Assembly: GCA_907163375.1 (NCBI GenBank)
Contig: CAJQUW010005583.1
Location: forward strand, 1 to 64,000
Reading direction: 5' to 3'
DNA: 64,000 nt
Source of the DNA: Prostheceraeus crozeri
Lineage: Eukaryota > Platyhelminthes > Polycladida > Euryleptidae
A program made the position numbers and the translations under genes. Each line of letters begins with the position of its first letter. The first letter of the stretch is position 1. The notes under the pieces were generated by a model. The model did not search any database. It was not told where the DNA came from and saw nothing but the letters and a program-made list of their open reading frames with translations. Positions 1 to 15,000 of the stretch are shown in pieces.

Positions 1-3000
1 CAGGAGCCGGGGTTAGAGCGTGGAATCGCGACGGGGCGCTGCTGGGGCGCGAACGGGGCGGGTAGGGGGGATGGGGAGAGAGATGGCAAGAGGCGGAGCG
101 GGATGAGGATGAGAGGAGGGGCTATCGGCTGGGAAGGATCGGGGCGGATAGAGGGTGGTGGCGGGGGATCGGGGGCGGGTAGGGGGGGGGGGGGCATAGG
201 CTTGGGGGGATGCGCGGCTCGATCGCTAGGGAGGATAGGATATAGGAGCTAATAGGGAGAGCGGGGAGCAGGGCGGGACTTGATGCTGGGGGGGGGGGAT
301 GGAGCTGGGAGGGGGGAGGGGAGGGGTGGGGATTAGGTTGACGGATCGGCTGGGCTGGGCGGGGCTGAGTGGGGGCTGCGCGAGATGTAAACTAGGGCTG
401 GGCAGGAGGGGGATTGGGGGGGAGCGATGGAGAGATGAGATGATAGGCGGGCTCGCGTACGGGAACGGCTAGGCTCGAGGTGGGCTCGGGGGCGGAGGGG
501 GGACTGGGAGGAACGAGAGGCGGGACTGAGGCTGAATAGAGGCTCAGAGAGGGGGGCATCGGATGGGCTTTGGGGGGGAGGGGCCTCGGGGGAGGGGAGG
601 CGGATGACGGGCTTGTTCAGGGAGGGGGGGGGGGGAGGATGGATGAGGGCTAGGGAGGAGAGTGAGATCGGTTGACGGTGGCTCGGGGGAAGCGCGACGG
701 ATGAGGCAGGAGGGATGAGGAGTGATAGGGGATAGGGGATACGCTAGGAGGAGGGGGATAGGAGAGGATAGGAGGAGGAGCGGATGGGGGAGGATGGGAG
801 GGGGGAGCGGACTACGGAGATGATGATAGGAGCGCGGGGAGAGGTGGATAGGGGCGAGGAGGAGGAGGGCATGGGGTACGGGGGGGGGGATGCGGCAGGG
901 GGGGGGATCGATAGGCTGGCAGAAGAGGGCGATCTGGTTGGATAGGGATGGGCGGCGAGAAGGGAGGGGCTGGAGAAGTATACGCGGGGGAGAGGATAGA
1001 TATGTAGACGGCTCGGAGGCGATGGGAGATGATGGCTCGGGGATAGATAGGGCGGAGGGGCCTGGAGGGGCGGGGCTAAGGATGATTGGAGAGCTCATGC
1101 GGAGCGGAGGGATGGGATACCGCGGCGGCGGGGCGGGGGGAGGGATAGATCGGGAGGATAGCGGGATGGGCTAGGGGCGACGGAGGGGGGAGTGGGAGAG
1201 GATGTCTGCGGGTAGGGAAGAGCGGCGCTCGAGGGGCTATCCTAGCGGCTGACGAGAGAGAGGGGGGGGGGGATGGGAGCGGAGGGGATGAGGGCTCGGG
1301 CATGGGGCGGGGGGGCGATGGGATGGATGGGGGAGGGGGAGAGAGGGGGCGGGGATAGGGGATGAGAGATCGGGGAGAGCGGGGGAGGAGGGAAGGAGGG
1401 GGAGGCTCGGATGGCATGGATCGAGATGGCGGGAGGGAGAGATGGAGAGAGGGAATGGGGGGATGGAGGGGCGGTGAGGGACTCGGGGGGGGGGGAGAGG
1501 GGGGGGAGGGATACGGGATGATGGGGGGGCGGGATGGGGGGGGGCAGCCACGCTGGGGGAGGCGGAGGTGGAGATGGGCAGATGAGGAGATAGCCGCGCG
1601 GGGCGGGCGCGGGAGGGGCGGGCCGAGAAATGAGGGGGGAGGAGCGAGGGGACGGGAGGCAGCTGGCAGGGGAGATGGATGATCGTATGGAGAAGGGGAG
1701 GGATGAGGTATGGATTGGCAGGCTGGGGCGCTGGGTGCGGGCGCGGGGATGCTTGGCTGCAGCGGGGGTGAGGCTGGGAAGAGGCATCGGAGGGCGGGGG
1801 ATGCCGAGATAGGAGGGAGATGGAGCTGCACGGCGGATGCTGCCCGGAAGGGGATAGCGGATAGACTGGATAGGGGTAGGGGGCGATGATTGGATAGAAT
1901 GGGATCGGGGGGGAGGGCAGATGGATGGATAGGGATGGGGGGGAGCGATGATGCGGGGGGGGCAGGGGGGGAGGGAGATATGCGATGGCAGGGGGGGGGT
2001 GGCGGGGAGGGGGGATAGGGCGTGCGGGCGGGGGGAACGGATGGCGGGATGGCGCGGAGGGGGGCGAGCGGGGAGGGCGGAGCTTGAGGAGCTAGCTGGC
2101 GGGAGGAGGCGCTCGAGATGGCACGCAGCGGGCGGGGCGCTGCTGAGGGGGGACTGGTGGGCAGGCTCGGGATGGCCAGGAGGGGATGAGCATGATGGGG
2201 AGAGGCGGGGCGATAGGGGCTCGGTGAGGGGAGGGCGGGAGGGGGGGTGATGCGGCGTAGGATGGAACGATAGGGCTTTGGATGGGGGTGAACAGGTTTG
2301 GGGGAGAGGGGGGCGAAGGGAGAGGGAGGGATGGCTAGCGCCAGAAGGATCGGAGAGGATGCGCTCGGGTGGGCACTAGGCGGCGATGGAGCGGAGGCCG
2401 GGGGCTTGATGCGAGACGGATCATATGAGAGGGCATGTGGTGGGGATAGGAAGGGAGAGAGCTGGGGGGGAGGGAGGATGACAAGGGCTACGGGTCGGCT
2501 GCGACGAGGGATGGGAGGGGATAGGGATGGCGGGGGACAGGATGCGTCAGGCTCGTGATCGGAGGGATGGGATAGGATGCGCTCGGTGGGGAGGGGGGCT
2601 GGCGCAAGGGCGGGATGAAGGGGGGGGGGCGGGAGCGGGGGGGAGAGGGCGAGGCTAGAGGGCGTATCGCGAGGGGGGGGGCGCGGGGCGAGAGAAGGAG
2701 AGGGGAGGCGCTCCGGCTGGGCGGCGTAGGGGGAGCTGCGCGGGCGCTCGACGGTGAGTGGGATGGGGAGGAGGCGGGAGGAGGAGGGCGCGGGGCGAGA
2801 GGGGATAGGGGCTCGGGGATCGAGAGGAGATATGGAGGGGGGGGGGGCTGCTCGGCGCAATGGGGAGAGGATGGGGAGATGAGACTGGGGGGGGGAGGGA
2901 GGAAATTGGGGGGATAGCGGGAGGGGGATAGGAAAGATGAAAGAGATCTGGGGGGAGGGAGGAGCTGCATCGGGGGTAGGCTGGAGGGGATGAGAGTAGG

Positions 3001-6000
3001 TGACTCGGCCTTAGAGGGGGCAGAGCGGGGGGAGGGGGGGAGGCGCGACCTTGGAGCATCGGGAGTGATAGGAGAGCGGCATGAGCGGGGCGCGCGGAGG
3101 ACTGGGGGAGGGACGGACGGGCTCGGGGAGGCTGGCGGCAGAGGGGTAGGGGGGAGGGATAGATGAGCGGCTATGGGCAGGACGCCAGGCGGGAGCAGCG
3201 ATGAGCGGAGCGGGGAGAAGGGCGCTGGGGGAGCTGGGAGAAAGGTGCATGATAGGGGGAGGCGAGGCGGACGGCGGGCCTAGGGGAGGATCTGGGGGGA
3301 AGATGGGAGGGGGGCAAGCAGGAGGCTAGGGCTGAGGCGGCAGGGGAGAGCGGTGATGTGGGGCGAGAGGAGATGGATGCGCTTGCGGGAGACTGCGCTC
3401 GAGGGATGGCGGATGGAGATCGGGGGGGGGGCGGAGGCGCGGACGGGGGATGGGGATGGCTGGGCTGGGGAGGCGCGGATGGGGCGGGGATCAGCTGGAT
3501 AGTGGGCTGCTGGGGGGGCGGATGGGACAGAGAGATCGGTGGAACATGGCGATGGGCATAGAGGAGATGGGGAAGGAGCGGCGCCGATCGCAAGGGGAGA
3601 AGGGGAAGATCGGCGAGGGCGGATGGGAGGGCAATAGAGGATGGGGGAGGATGAGGGTGGGGGGGGATCGGGAAGGGATACGAGGAGCGCGCTAGAGGGC
3701 GGGCGGAGGCGGGACGCCTAGGGCGGGGAGATGAGATGAGGAGCGGGAGGACTGGCAGGCAGGGGGGCAAGCATGCGGCTGCTGGGTATTGACGGATAGA
3801 GAATGGGGGATCGAGGGATCGGATGGGGGGGGACGGGACGGATGATGAGGCCGGAGAGCGACGAGGGGATCGGATGGGGCGATGGATAGAGGGTGGCATG
3901 GGGGCGGAGCGGAGGAGAGGGGGGGACAGGACCGGGGAGGAGATTCGGTCGAGGGGGAGAGGGGCGGCTGGATAGCTAGTGGGGGGGCTCGGGAGCGGGC
4001 GGGGCAGGGCCATGGGGCGGGGGTGTGGGGGGCTGGGCTGGCTCGGGGGGCTGGGGGCGGGAGCAGGGGGTGGGGCGGAAAGGGGAGATGGGAGGACGGA
4101 GGGATAGGGATCAAGAAGATGATAGGGATCGGGGGGAGGGATAGGGGAGATAGCTCGGATCGAAGGGTGGCTGGGTGGGGCTAGATCGGGGGCGCTCGTG
4201 CTGGGGGAGGGGCAGAGGGGTGGGGGAGAGGGGGCTACAGAGGGAGACGAAGGGGGGAAAGAGCGTGATGGGGAGGGGGCGAGGGAGGGCAGGGGGGGGC
4301 GGATCGGGGGCGGGGGCTGATAGGCGGATGCGAGAGCGTGGGCGGCAGGATGGCGCTGGCGAGGGGGGGAGGGGAGGGACGATCAGGCGGCGGAGCGAGA
4401 TGGGGGTCGGAGGGGGGGCTAGGGGGGGGCGGGGGAGCGATGGGGGAGCGCGGGGGGGGGGGTGGGTGGGGGGCGGAGGAGACCGATCTGGCGAGAAGGG
4501 GGCGGGAGGCGGCACGGGGCAGGCTGCGGGGGGCGCAGTGGAGGCGGGGGGACATAGGGATCGCGGACGCTGGGCAATGCGATCGGCTGGGAGGCGGAGC
4601 GAGGAAAGGGATAGTATACAGGGGGAGATCTGGCAGAGGGACGGCGCGGCTGGAGGGGACAGCTAGGGGGGGAGGGTGGGCCTCGGCTGGGGGGCGGATC
4701 GGAGCTGGGGCTGGGAGATGGAGTGGGGGGGGATAGGAGGGCGGGCTGGGATCGGAGAGGGCAGGGAGGAGCGGGAGGCGATAGTGGGGAGGGGCTGGAC
4801 GAGCTAAGCAGGGCGAGGAGCGGGGGATGCAGGAGAGGGGGGCGCGGGCTGGCTCGGACTTGGAGGGGACGCAGGGGGGGGGGATGAGAGGATTGGATGA
4901 GATGGCGATAGGTCGATATGAGGGAAGGAGGGAGACGTGGAAGCGGAGGGAGCGGGGATGGGAGCGGGATCTGGGCATGGGGGATCGATGGGATGGATCG
5001 GACTGAGGCGGGGAGAGCGGGAGGGGCGGGGGTGCGGCGAGGGCTGCGGCTCGCGGGGAAAGGGGCTCGCGGGAGGAGAGAGGCGATGCGGGGAGGATAG
5101 GGAGGGATGCGGAGGCGAGATGGGCTAGCTGATGGAGGATCAGGGGGGGCGGATGGATAAGGGATGGATAGGGGCGATGGGATCGGCTGGGGAGGGGGCC
5201 TAGACACGGGGCGGGAGGGGGGATGGAGCTCGGGGCTCGGCGGACGGCTGATGCTGGGGCGAGTTGGGATAGATAAGGCTGGAAGAAGGGGGCGCCGCTG
5301 GATGGAGGCTGAAGATGCGATGGGGTCGCGCATGAGCGGGGCTGAGGGGAGGGGGGGATGGAGACGGGGCGCGGGGGGAGGCGGAGTCGTCGGGATGGGG
5401 ATGCGGCTAGCTGGCCTGAAGCGGCGGAGGGGGAGGATGCGATAGGATGGCGATGCACGGGCGCGCTGGATGCGACGAGGAGGGTGGATAGAGCGATAGC
5501 GAGATAGGGGGGGAGGGGGATGACGATGGCGATGTGATGCTGCTAGGGGGAGGGGGGGATGGGGGGAGGGGGGCGGCTACGGAGAGGGATGGGATGGAGA
5601 CGGAGGATAGGGGAGCCTGAGGGGAGGCAGACCGATGATCGGTTGTGGATGTATGGATGGGGGCGAGGGGTATCGGGGGCGCTGAAGGGGGGATGTGATG
5701 GGGGGCTAGAGGAGGGGGAGAGGGCGACTGGAGCTGGCTGGGAAGATGGGAGGGGCGAGAGGGGCTGGGAGGGCGCGGGGGGCAGTGAGCTGGACGAGGG
5801 GAGCGCGGAGCAGGCATGCTGAGCGGGCGATAGGGGACGAGGGGACGGGAGAGGGATGGAGTATGGGAGTGGATCGGAGGGACGGGAGCAGCGCTTTTGG
5901 CGGGGGGGGGCATGATGAATATACGGGGACTGCGAGGAGGGCGGGATAGCTGGGAGAGGGGCTGGATGCGGCGGGGGGAAGGGGCGGCCTGGGGCGGCTT

Positions 6001-9000
6001 GGTGGAGGATGGGGCGTGTGAGGGGAAATGCGGAGGGGCAAGGGGAGGGGAGGCTGTGGGGCGGGGGGCTCGGGGGGGAGGGGAGAATGGGGGGGCAGCG
6101 GGCGGAGATGCTGTTGCTCGGACGAGCGATAGGGAGGGGCGGGGTGGAGCTCGGGGGGCGGATAGCTACGAGGGGGGCTTGGCGGGGGGGCACTAAGCGG
6201 AGAAGGGATGGCGGCAAGGGGGGGGGGACGGCTGTCGGGGGAGATGCGGGCGGGCTGCTCGGGGGATGGGCGAGACGCGCGATAGGTTAGTGATGGGGGG
6301 GCTCGGGGGACGGGAAGGGGGGGGGGGGACGAAGGAAGGGGCAGAGAGAGGCTCGTATCAGGGGAGGAGGGGAATCGGCAGGAGGGGCGGGGGGAGAGGC
6401 GCGGGGCGCACGTCGACTGGCATGCGGGGGGCGACACGGAGGGGGCGCTAGGTTTGGCGATGCGATGTGAAGGGATGGCGGAGGAGGGGGGGAGACGGGG
6501 GAGGGGCAGCGGGGGGGCACGGGAAAAGGAATGGGGGGCGGGGGATGGCAGGGGATGGGAGGGGGATCGGGGCGCGGGGCATGGGGATGATGGGGGATGA
6601 GGGGGAGAGGCAGGGAGTAGGATGGGGCAAGGGCTCCTGAGGATAGGACTGGGGTCGGGAATGAGGGGGGATGGGGAGTAGGAGAGGGGAGGAGAAGGGA
6701 GGTATCGGATGGAGGGGATGGAGATGCGAGACGCGGAGGATTGAGCGAGATAAGGATGGGCAGATAAGGGCGGAGACAGGCGGTCGGGGTCGAGGGAGGG
6801 ATCGGGGGGATGGGAGGGGGATAGGCGCGGAGGAGGGTAAGGGGGGGGGGCGAGAGCGCGAAGGGGGGGGGGGGGGGGGGGCTCGGGATCGGGATAGAGG
6901 CCATGGGTGGGAGGGGAGGAGGATAGGATCGGGGGTGGGCGCGGGCAGGCTGCGGGGAGAGGGGCGAGCTCTTATAGCGGGGATAGATCGGAAGGCTGGC
7001 TGGAGCAGCCTGCGATCGCAGAGGCGCTAGGGGACGGGAGCTCGAGGGGAGTGGATGGGGGATCGGGCGGGTAGGAGGGAATCACCGCGCGCGGCAGCGG
7101 CCGGGATGAGGGCGGGGGAGACGGGGGGCGTCATGGGGTGGCGGAATCGGGCGGGATGGTAGGACCTTTGATGGACGGTGCGGCTGATATGCGGGCTGCG
7201 CGCGGGGGAGGGGAGGGGGGCGAGAAGAGCGGAAGAGCGGGCAGGGCGGGGCGGGGGAGAGTCTCGGCAGATAGCGGCTGGAGGAGGGATGGGGAGGAGA
7301 TGGATTGCAGCATGGGATGAATGGGCGAAGATGAGGGCAAGAGGAGAGGGAGGAGAGGGGCGATGTATGTGCGCGGCGGCAGCATGGGATGGAGGGAGGC
7401 TGGGATTAGCGGCGGGCTGGGCTGCGGGACGGCTAGGGAAGGAGCGACCTAGGCGTGGATAAGAGGGGATGGAAGGGGCGGCGCAGCGGGGAAAGCAGAT
7501 AGGGGGATGATGATAGAGGGCGCGGCGCTAGGAGGCGGGATCTGGGCTGCTCGGTGCGCTAGCTCGCGCTGGCGCGCGAATGGGGACTCGGGCTGTGGGC
7601 TACCGGGGATGGGATCAGGAGAGAGGGGGAGGCATGTGATGGGCGCGGATAAGGGGAAAGTGGAGGGAGGCTGAAGGGGGGCGGCGGGCCGGGAGGGCAT
7701 GCTGCTGGGCGGCGCGATGAGGGCTGGGTGGAGGGTCAGGGGGGGGAGGGGGGGGCGAGATGAGGTCGGGATGGGGAGGAGGGAGAGGGGATCGATCGAA
7801 TGGAAGGGCTGGGGGCTTGCGGGGGGATGCGGGCGAGGGGCGCGCGCAGATAGGGGAGCGGGCGGGGAGCGCGGCAGAGGCGATGGGGATTCGATCTAGG
7901 GGGGATGCTATGGCGGGGGGGGAGGATCGCTAGGAGAGAGCGAGGAGGCTGGGAGGGGCTGCGATAGGGGGAGCGATGGGGGGAGAGACAGCGGGAGGGG
8001 GGAGGAGCAGGCTGGGCGCTGGAGGAGGAGGGAATGGCGATGTGCGGAGGGGCTCGGGGGCAGAGCAGGGGAGGCGGGCTAAGCAGAGAGGAGAGGATAG
8101 GAGGATGCGCTGCGCGGCGATGCGCTCAGGAGATAGGGTCGGTTGGGGCGGGGCTGGGGGGGGGGGGCGGATTGAGGCGGGGCGCTGGGGGGCGGATGGG
8201 GGTATAGAGCTAGGGGCGGGACGCGCTGGCGCACGGCGCAACGAAAGAGAGGGGCGGATGGCGGAGGGGCAGGGCATCGGGGAGGGACGGGCTGGCTGAG
8301 GGATGGAAGCGACTCGGAGGATGGGGGCGAGGGAGATGGGGGTCTGAGGAGAGGGGGGATGGGACGCGGAGCGGTGGTCACGGGGAGAGATAGGTAGGCG
8401 AGGCGAGAGGGATGGGAGGGGAGCATGCATGGGCAGCTAGGGATGGACTGAGGAGATGCGGGACCTGGATGGAGACGGGGGGATGGGGCGGGGCGCGGTC
8501 GCTCGGGGAGGATGATAGGCGCAACGGGGATCGGACTAGGGCGGGGAGGGGGGGGATGAAGAGGAGGGATAGGGGGGGGGGATGCGGTGGTGCGGGGGTG
8601 GGATGGCTGGAGGGAGCGAGGATTGGGAGGCTAGCGAGGATGCTGCGATCGAAGAGGGGGGAGCGGGGCTGGGGCGCGAGGAGCTGGACAGCTGGGGAGG
8701 CGGGGGGGGGGCACGGGGGGCGACGCAGGGGGGCTCGGGAGGGTGGAGATGAGTGCGCTGCGCGGCTGGGGCGGATGGGCATGCAGGATGCTGCGGCGCG
8801 CAGGGGGAGGTGGGAGGGGCGGGGGGCGGGCGGAGGGAGATGCTCGCGGGGGGGGCAAAGATGGAGAGATCGCTGAGGGGGGATAGGTTTGCGGGCGATA
8901 GCGATCGGGCGGGCTCGGGCTGGCGCGATCAGCAGGGGGGACTGGAGGATAGGATCGAGAATAGAGGGGGTGGATGAGGAAGGAGGGGCGGGAGAGCAGG

Positions 9001-12000
9001 AGCTCGGAAAGGGATAGGACTAGGCGCGGGGGCTGGGTGGATCGGAGTGTCGGGGGACGAAGGAGAGGCTAGAGCTGAGATAGGGGTAGGGGGGGATGCA
9101 GGCGCGGAGAGGGATAGGTAAGCATCGAGGGAGCTGGGAAGGGGGGAGGGGGGGGAGGATGGCTAGGGTTGCAGGGGTGAGGGCGGCGGGATAACGGGGG
9201 GGGGGCGGAGGCTCGGTGCGCGCACAGCGGGGATAGCTTCGACGCTCGGGGGTATGAGAGGGGGGGAGGGAGGATGGAGGGGGAGATAGAGACTGGGGAG
9301 GGTCGGGGCTGGGGGGATGAGGTAGATGCGAGGCTCGAGCTCGAGGCAAGGCAATGGGGGCAGGGATGGGCGGGGGAGACGCGCTCGAGAGAGGAGATGC
9401 AGCGGCTCGCGGATAGGGGAGATGCGGGGGGGGAGGGGGGGGATAGAGAGGGGGTGGGGAGGGGCAGGGGGAGCAGTAATGGCGAAGGGGATGAGAGAGT
9501 CTGCTCAGATAGGGCGCGCTGAGCGGGAGAAGTGAGGGGGGAGCGATAGCTGGGGGAGGGCTCGGGGGGGGAGGGGCGAGCGGGCTGGCTAGGGGGGGAT
9601 GGCTAGGAGAGATGGAGGAGAGGGCGCGCGCGGGCGGGATCGGGGGGGCGATGGATAGAGGGGGGATGGATGATGCTAGGGGGCGGCGCAGGGGGGGATG
9701 ATTGAGAGGCTAGAGCGAACTGGACGGGGCGCGGGGGAGAGGGAGGCAGCTCGGAGAGGGAGGCGGGAGGCATGATGACGAGGGGCGATAGGATATCGGG
9801 GATGGAAGGGGAGGGAATGGATGGAAATGCGGAGCGGAGGGGCTCGCGCTTGGATCGGGGAGCGGAGAGGGGGAGACAAAAACCACCTTGCGGGGTGAGG
9901 ATGGCGGGGGTAGAGCAGATGGATGGACGCGGCTCGGGGCGGAGAGGATGGGGGATAGGAAGGATGAGCGAGACTGGGGGCGGGGGGGGAGGGGAGAGGA
10001 TGAGAGGGAGGGCGTGGGGGGAGGCGAGGGGATGGCTGGGACGCTGATGATGGGTGCGGGGGGCTGGGGAGAGGGATGGGGATGCGTGGGCGATGGGGAT
10101 GGCAGAATGGAGGAGAGGAGTGAATGGGATGGGAGGGAGAGGAGAAGGCGGATGTGGGGGGCGCCGTCGGATGGATTCGGGATAGGGATGAGATGAGAAG
10201 GTCGGGCGGCGATGAGTGGGGGGCGGGGGGGGGATCGTGGGGGATGAAGGGAGGATCGGGGGATGAGGATAGGGATGGGGAGCGCGGGGATGGGCTGCGA
10301 TGCAGCTCGCTAGGTTGCGGGGGTTCGGTGGATGGCTGGTGCCGCGCGTGGGTGCTCGAGAGGGAGCTGCATGGAGGAGGGGGGCGGGGCGCGCGCTCGG
10401 GGGGAGGGGAGGATGGAACGGGCGAGCGGAGGATGGGGCCTGGCTGAGGGCTCGTGCGGCGGGGGGCGTCGGGCGGGCCGCGGGGGGATGGATAGCTGAG
10501 GGATGGAGGGCTGGGTTAGGGGGGAGGGGATAGGCAGATCGGGGATGGGCTCGAGGGGCGATGGGGCGCGCTCGGCGGGCGCGAGGCATCGGGGGATGAT
10601 CACTGGGATGGGAGGGGCGGGCTAGGAGGGGGAGGCGAAGGGGTGAGAGGAGTGCTGGGTGGAATCGGGGCATCGGGCTGGCTGCGGGCTGCGGCGGGGC
10701 GCTGTCGCTGAACGGAGGGAGGCACGGCTCCCGAAGTGGCTACGGTGAGGAGGGACGGGGGGCGGAGGTGGGGTAGGCGCATGGAGATATGCGGCTTGCG
10801 GCTCGGGCGAGCCTACGGGGCTTGATAGGAGATCGGGGCGGCCGAGGGCATGCACTCGGAGGGGTGATCGGGTATCGAGCGTGAGGACTGGCGGCTGCTA
10901 GGGTGCGGGAGCTAGCGGAGGGGGAGGGTATAGTCGGGCTGGGGGGAGTGGGGAGATGCGCAAGTGGCGTTATATACACAAGGTTAGCTTGGGGGGTCAG
11001 GGGGCGCGGGCGGGCTCGCTCGGGAGTGGGGGGAGGGGGATCGGGGGATGATATGGCTGGGGAGCTCGAACGGATGGCGGCGGGCTCGGAAGTAGAATGA
11101 TGCAGCGCTGCGGATACGGGGGGGAGAGATAGAGGGATTGCTCGTGCGGGGCGGGGGGAGAGGATGCGAGAGTCGGGTGCTGGAGATGCTGGGCGTCGAG
11201 ATGCGGAGGGAGAAGATGGATCGGCTGAGGGGGAGGGGAGCAGGGGCGCGCTGGAGAGCGGAAGATGGGGGGCGGGGATAGGAATGGAGGGAGCTGATGG
11301 AGAATAGTGCGAAGCAAGGAGCGAGGGCGATGGGTGGGAGAGAGGCAGAGAGAGGGGGGGAGAGGGCGAGCGAGCTGACTCGATGGCGGGGTATGATAGG
11401 CGGGGGGGCTTAGGAGGAGCTAAGATAGGGGGGGGAAGGGATGCAGGAGCGCGAGGCATAGCGAGGGCAGCTGGGGGGATATCGAGATAGGGCGGGCTGC
11501 GAGGGGAGGGGGGGGAGGGGTGATCGGGGAGGGGAAGCTGAGGGAATGAAAAGGCGATGGAGGGAGGCACGTGCAGAGGAGAGGGGGGGATGCTGGATGC
11601 TAGAGCGGCTCGCGGCGGGGCGGGTGCGAGTGGAGGCTACGGGGAGCACGATCGCTAGGATAGGGGGCTGGAGAGTGAGGATGAAGGGCGAGGGACGAGG
11701 GAGGGGGGGCTCGGCCCTGGGGCAGTGGGGGGGGGGGAATAATGTAGCTCGAGAGGGCTCGCTAGATAGGGGGCAGCGGGAGGAGGGAGGGGCGAGGGGG
11801 CGGTGGGGGAGATGGGATCGGGAGATTCTAGGCTGACGCTGGGACGGCAGATGGGGGGGAGATGAGAGCGGGGCTGGATAGCGGGATAGGGGATAGGGAT
11901 AGCTGTATGGGTGGAGGCTAGGGATGATAGATTGGGTGCGGCTAGGAGGGATGGAGATCTGAGGGCGAGGGATGGGGGCTGGGCATGGGCGCGCGAGATG

Positions 12001-15000
12001 GTATGGAGACGGGGGAGGATTGGGGGGGGGGATGAGGGCGCGGGGGGGCTAGGGGGGATCGCAGGGGGGAGATGCAGCCGGCTGGGCTAGGAGGGGACGT
12101 AGGGGGGGCGATAGGGGGCTGGGGGGAGGAAGGGGGGAGGAATAGGTGCGGGGGGATCGCGGGGGGAGGAAATAAGGGGGATGGGCTCGACGCTGGGATC
12201 GGATATAGGGGGGGCGAGGGCGATGGGAGGGATGGGGGAGGGAGGAGCTGGGTGGGAGAGATGGCGGAGCAGGAGGGGGGGGGCGAGGGGACTGGAGGCG
12301 GGGGGGCGGTGCTGATAGATACGCTGATAGAGGGAGGAGGGATGGTAGGAGAGGGGCAGGGAGAATCCGAGAAGGATGCGCGATCGGGCGGAGGGAGGGG
12401 GAGGAGCGAGGAGGAGGGGGCGGCAGGGGGCGTCGCATGATGCTGGGGATGAGGGAGGGGATGCTTCTCAGGGGGGGGGTGAGGGCTGGGCGGGGGGGGG
12501 GGGGGATATGATCGGGGAGCGGCTGGGAGGGGGAGCGAGATCGGGTAGGGCGGGCGGAGGGGGGGGGATAAAGGCGGAACAGAGGGAGGAGTGATTATAG
12601 GCAGGGGGGCGGATAGGGGGATGACGGGATGGGGGCGATGATGTAGCGGGGGACGGGGGGGGCTGGCAGGAGGGGCGCTGCGCCGGGGATGGGCAGACGG
12701 GGGATGGCGGCTCGGGTCAGCGGAGCTCGCTAGTGAGGGGGAGGGCGGGAAGACTGAGGGGATGGGGGGGATAGATAGGGAGATCGGAGATGGGGGATGG
12801 GGGCTGATTGGCGGCGAGGATGAAGTAGGAGAAGGGGGGATGGGTGGCTTGCGGAGAAACGAGAGGAGCAAGATTGGGGGGGGCGCGAGCGTATAGTCGG
12901 CGGGCGGGGGAGGGGAGGAACTGGAGGGATGTGGACATCGGGGGCGAGCTGGGAGCTCAGGGGGGGGCTAGTGGGGATGCCGATCGGCTAGGGGATCGGC
13001 AGGCATGGAAGAGGGGATGGAGGTCGATAGCGGGGGGCGGGTGGAGGGGACTCTGAGGGGGGGGCGCTGGGAAATGACAGGATGGATCGGAGCGGGATGA
13101 GCTAGAGAGAGGGGAGGCGGATGAGGGGGGGGGATGGAGGGGGAGGGGAGGTGCTCGGAACGGTGCTAGCAATAAGGGGAGGGCGGCGAAGGCTAGGGCT
13201 GCGCGGGGGGCGCTGATGCAGATAGGGATAGGGGAGGGGATAGGGAATGACGAGGGATGGGAGGCGATGGGGCAGGGGAGGGGGAGATGGGATGTGGGAG
13301 GGATAGGGCTGCGGCGCAAGGATAGGTAGGATAGGGAGGCGGGGAGGCTGGACTCGTGGGGGAGGAGGAGCGGCGCGTGGCGGCGGGATGGATGAGGATT
13401 CGGATAGGCAGACACGGAGGAGGGGCGGGGGGGAAGGTGATCGGCGGGGGGCTGGGGGGCTAGGATAGGATAGAGAATGATGCGAGACCTCTAGCTTCTT
13501 AAGCTCCGCGATGGCTAGGGGATGGGGGCGGGCGAGGAGGGCGGGGGGGGGGCGGACGGGGGGCGCGAGGCGGCACGGGGGCGATAGGGATCGGATGGGG
13601 GCATGGGCGGGAAGCGCTGGCGCAGGGGGGAGGCTGGGATGCGATGGAGGAGAGCTGGCGGGCTGGCTGGCTGGGGGGGTCTGGGAGTGTTGGGGATTGG
13701 GAGCTAGCGGGACTGGGGCGGAGGGATCGGGAGCGGGCGGTGGGAGGATCGCTAGGGGGGGGAGGAGGGGGGAGCATGGGGAATAGAGCCTAGCGATGGG
13801 ATGCGGGGGCTGGAGGGCGGGGGCGGGGGGGGGAGGGGGAGAGGGCATAGGAAAGGCGGAGGGAGGGGAGGACAGGAGATGGCAGGGGGGATAGAGATGG
13901 ATGGGGGGGGATGGCTGGCGGGGGGGCTTGCTGACACTGGTTATGAGACGGAGACGAGGAGGAGAGATGGCGGAGGAGGGATGGGACTCGGGGGGGCAAG
14001 GGTGATATGATGGGCTGGGATAGGGCGGCTGATGGGCTGGGGAGGGAGAGAATGGGAGATAGGATGTAATGGGGGGGACGGATAGGATAGGTCTCGGAGG
14101 GGGGAGGACAGGATGGGGGGAGGAGGGGGATTTGGGAGGAGATGGGGATAGAGAGGGCTGAGGGAATGGGGGGATAGGGCGGAGAGGGGGAGAGGATAGA
14201 CGGGCAGAGGGATCGGGGGCGAGGAGAGATGGGGAGGGGGGGGAGGGAGGCTAGGCGGGAAGTGGGGCGCGATGAGGAGGAGGGTAGATAGAGGGGCGAG
14301 CAGGAGAGAGGGGGTGGCGGGGGGAGGGGGGGGGATAGGGGAGAGGATACAGGGATCAGGGGGAAGGCTGGCGGGGGACTCGGGGACGCGGGCTGCCGGG
14401 GGGGAGGGGGGGGGGGGGGAGCGGGGAGCATGACGGCTGGAAGGGCTCGCGGAGGGGGATAGTAGGGGAGGGGGGGGGGACTAGGGATGAGGGATGGGCG
14501 AGGGTGGGGGGGCGGGCGCTGGATAGGAGGGTGGCTCACGCTATGGACTGGCTGAAGGGAGGGGGGGGAGGGCGGAGCTCGAGCACGAGGGCTAGGCAGG
14601 GCAGGGGGGGGAAGGGTGGGAGGGATAGGGTGGGGGAGGGGGGGGAGGATGCGAGCAGGGGGGGGGGGGGGAGGAGAGGACGGGGCTGAGAGTAGGGGGG
14701 GCTCGCCTAGGCGAGGGAGGAGAGCGGGGAGGGATGGGCGCTGGGGAGCTGGGCGGGGCGAGATGAATGAGTAGGATCCGAGCGCGAGTGGGAGAGCATA
14801 GGCTGGGGGGGGGCGGGTGGGAGAGGCGCTCGGGGTGAGGAGGAGATAGGCCGGGCGGAGATGGGGGGGGGGAGCAGAGGCACGGGCTGGGGCTGCTGGG
14901 ATGGGGCGGGGGGGGCTGGGGCACTGGATGCGGAGGACGGGGATCCTCGCGCTGCGGATCGGGCTGGGGGGGAGGAAGCGGGCTGGGGTGGGGGTGAGGG

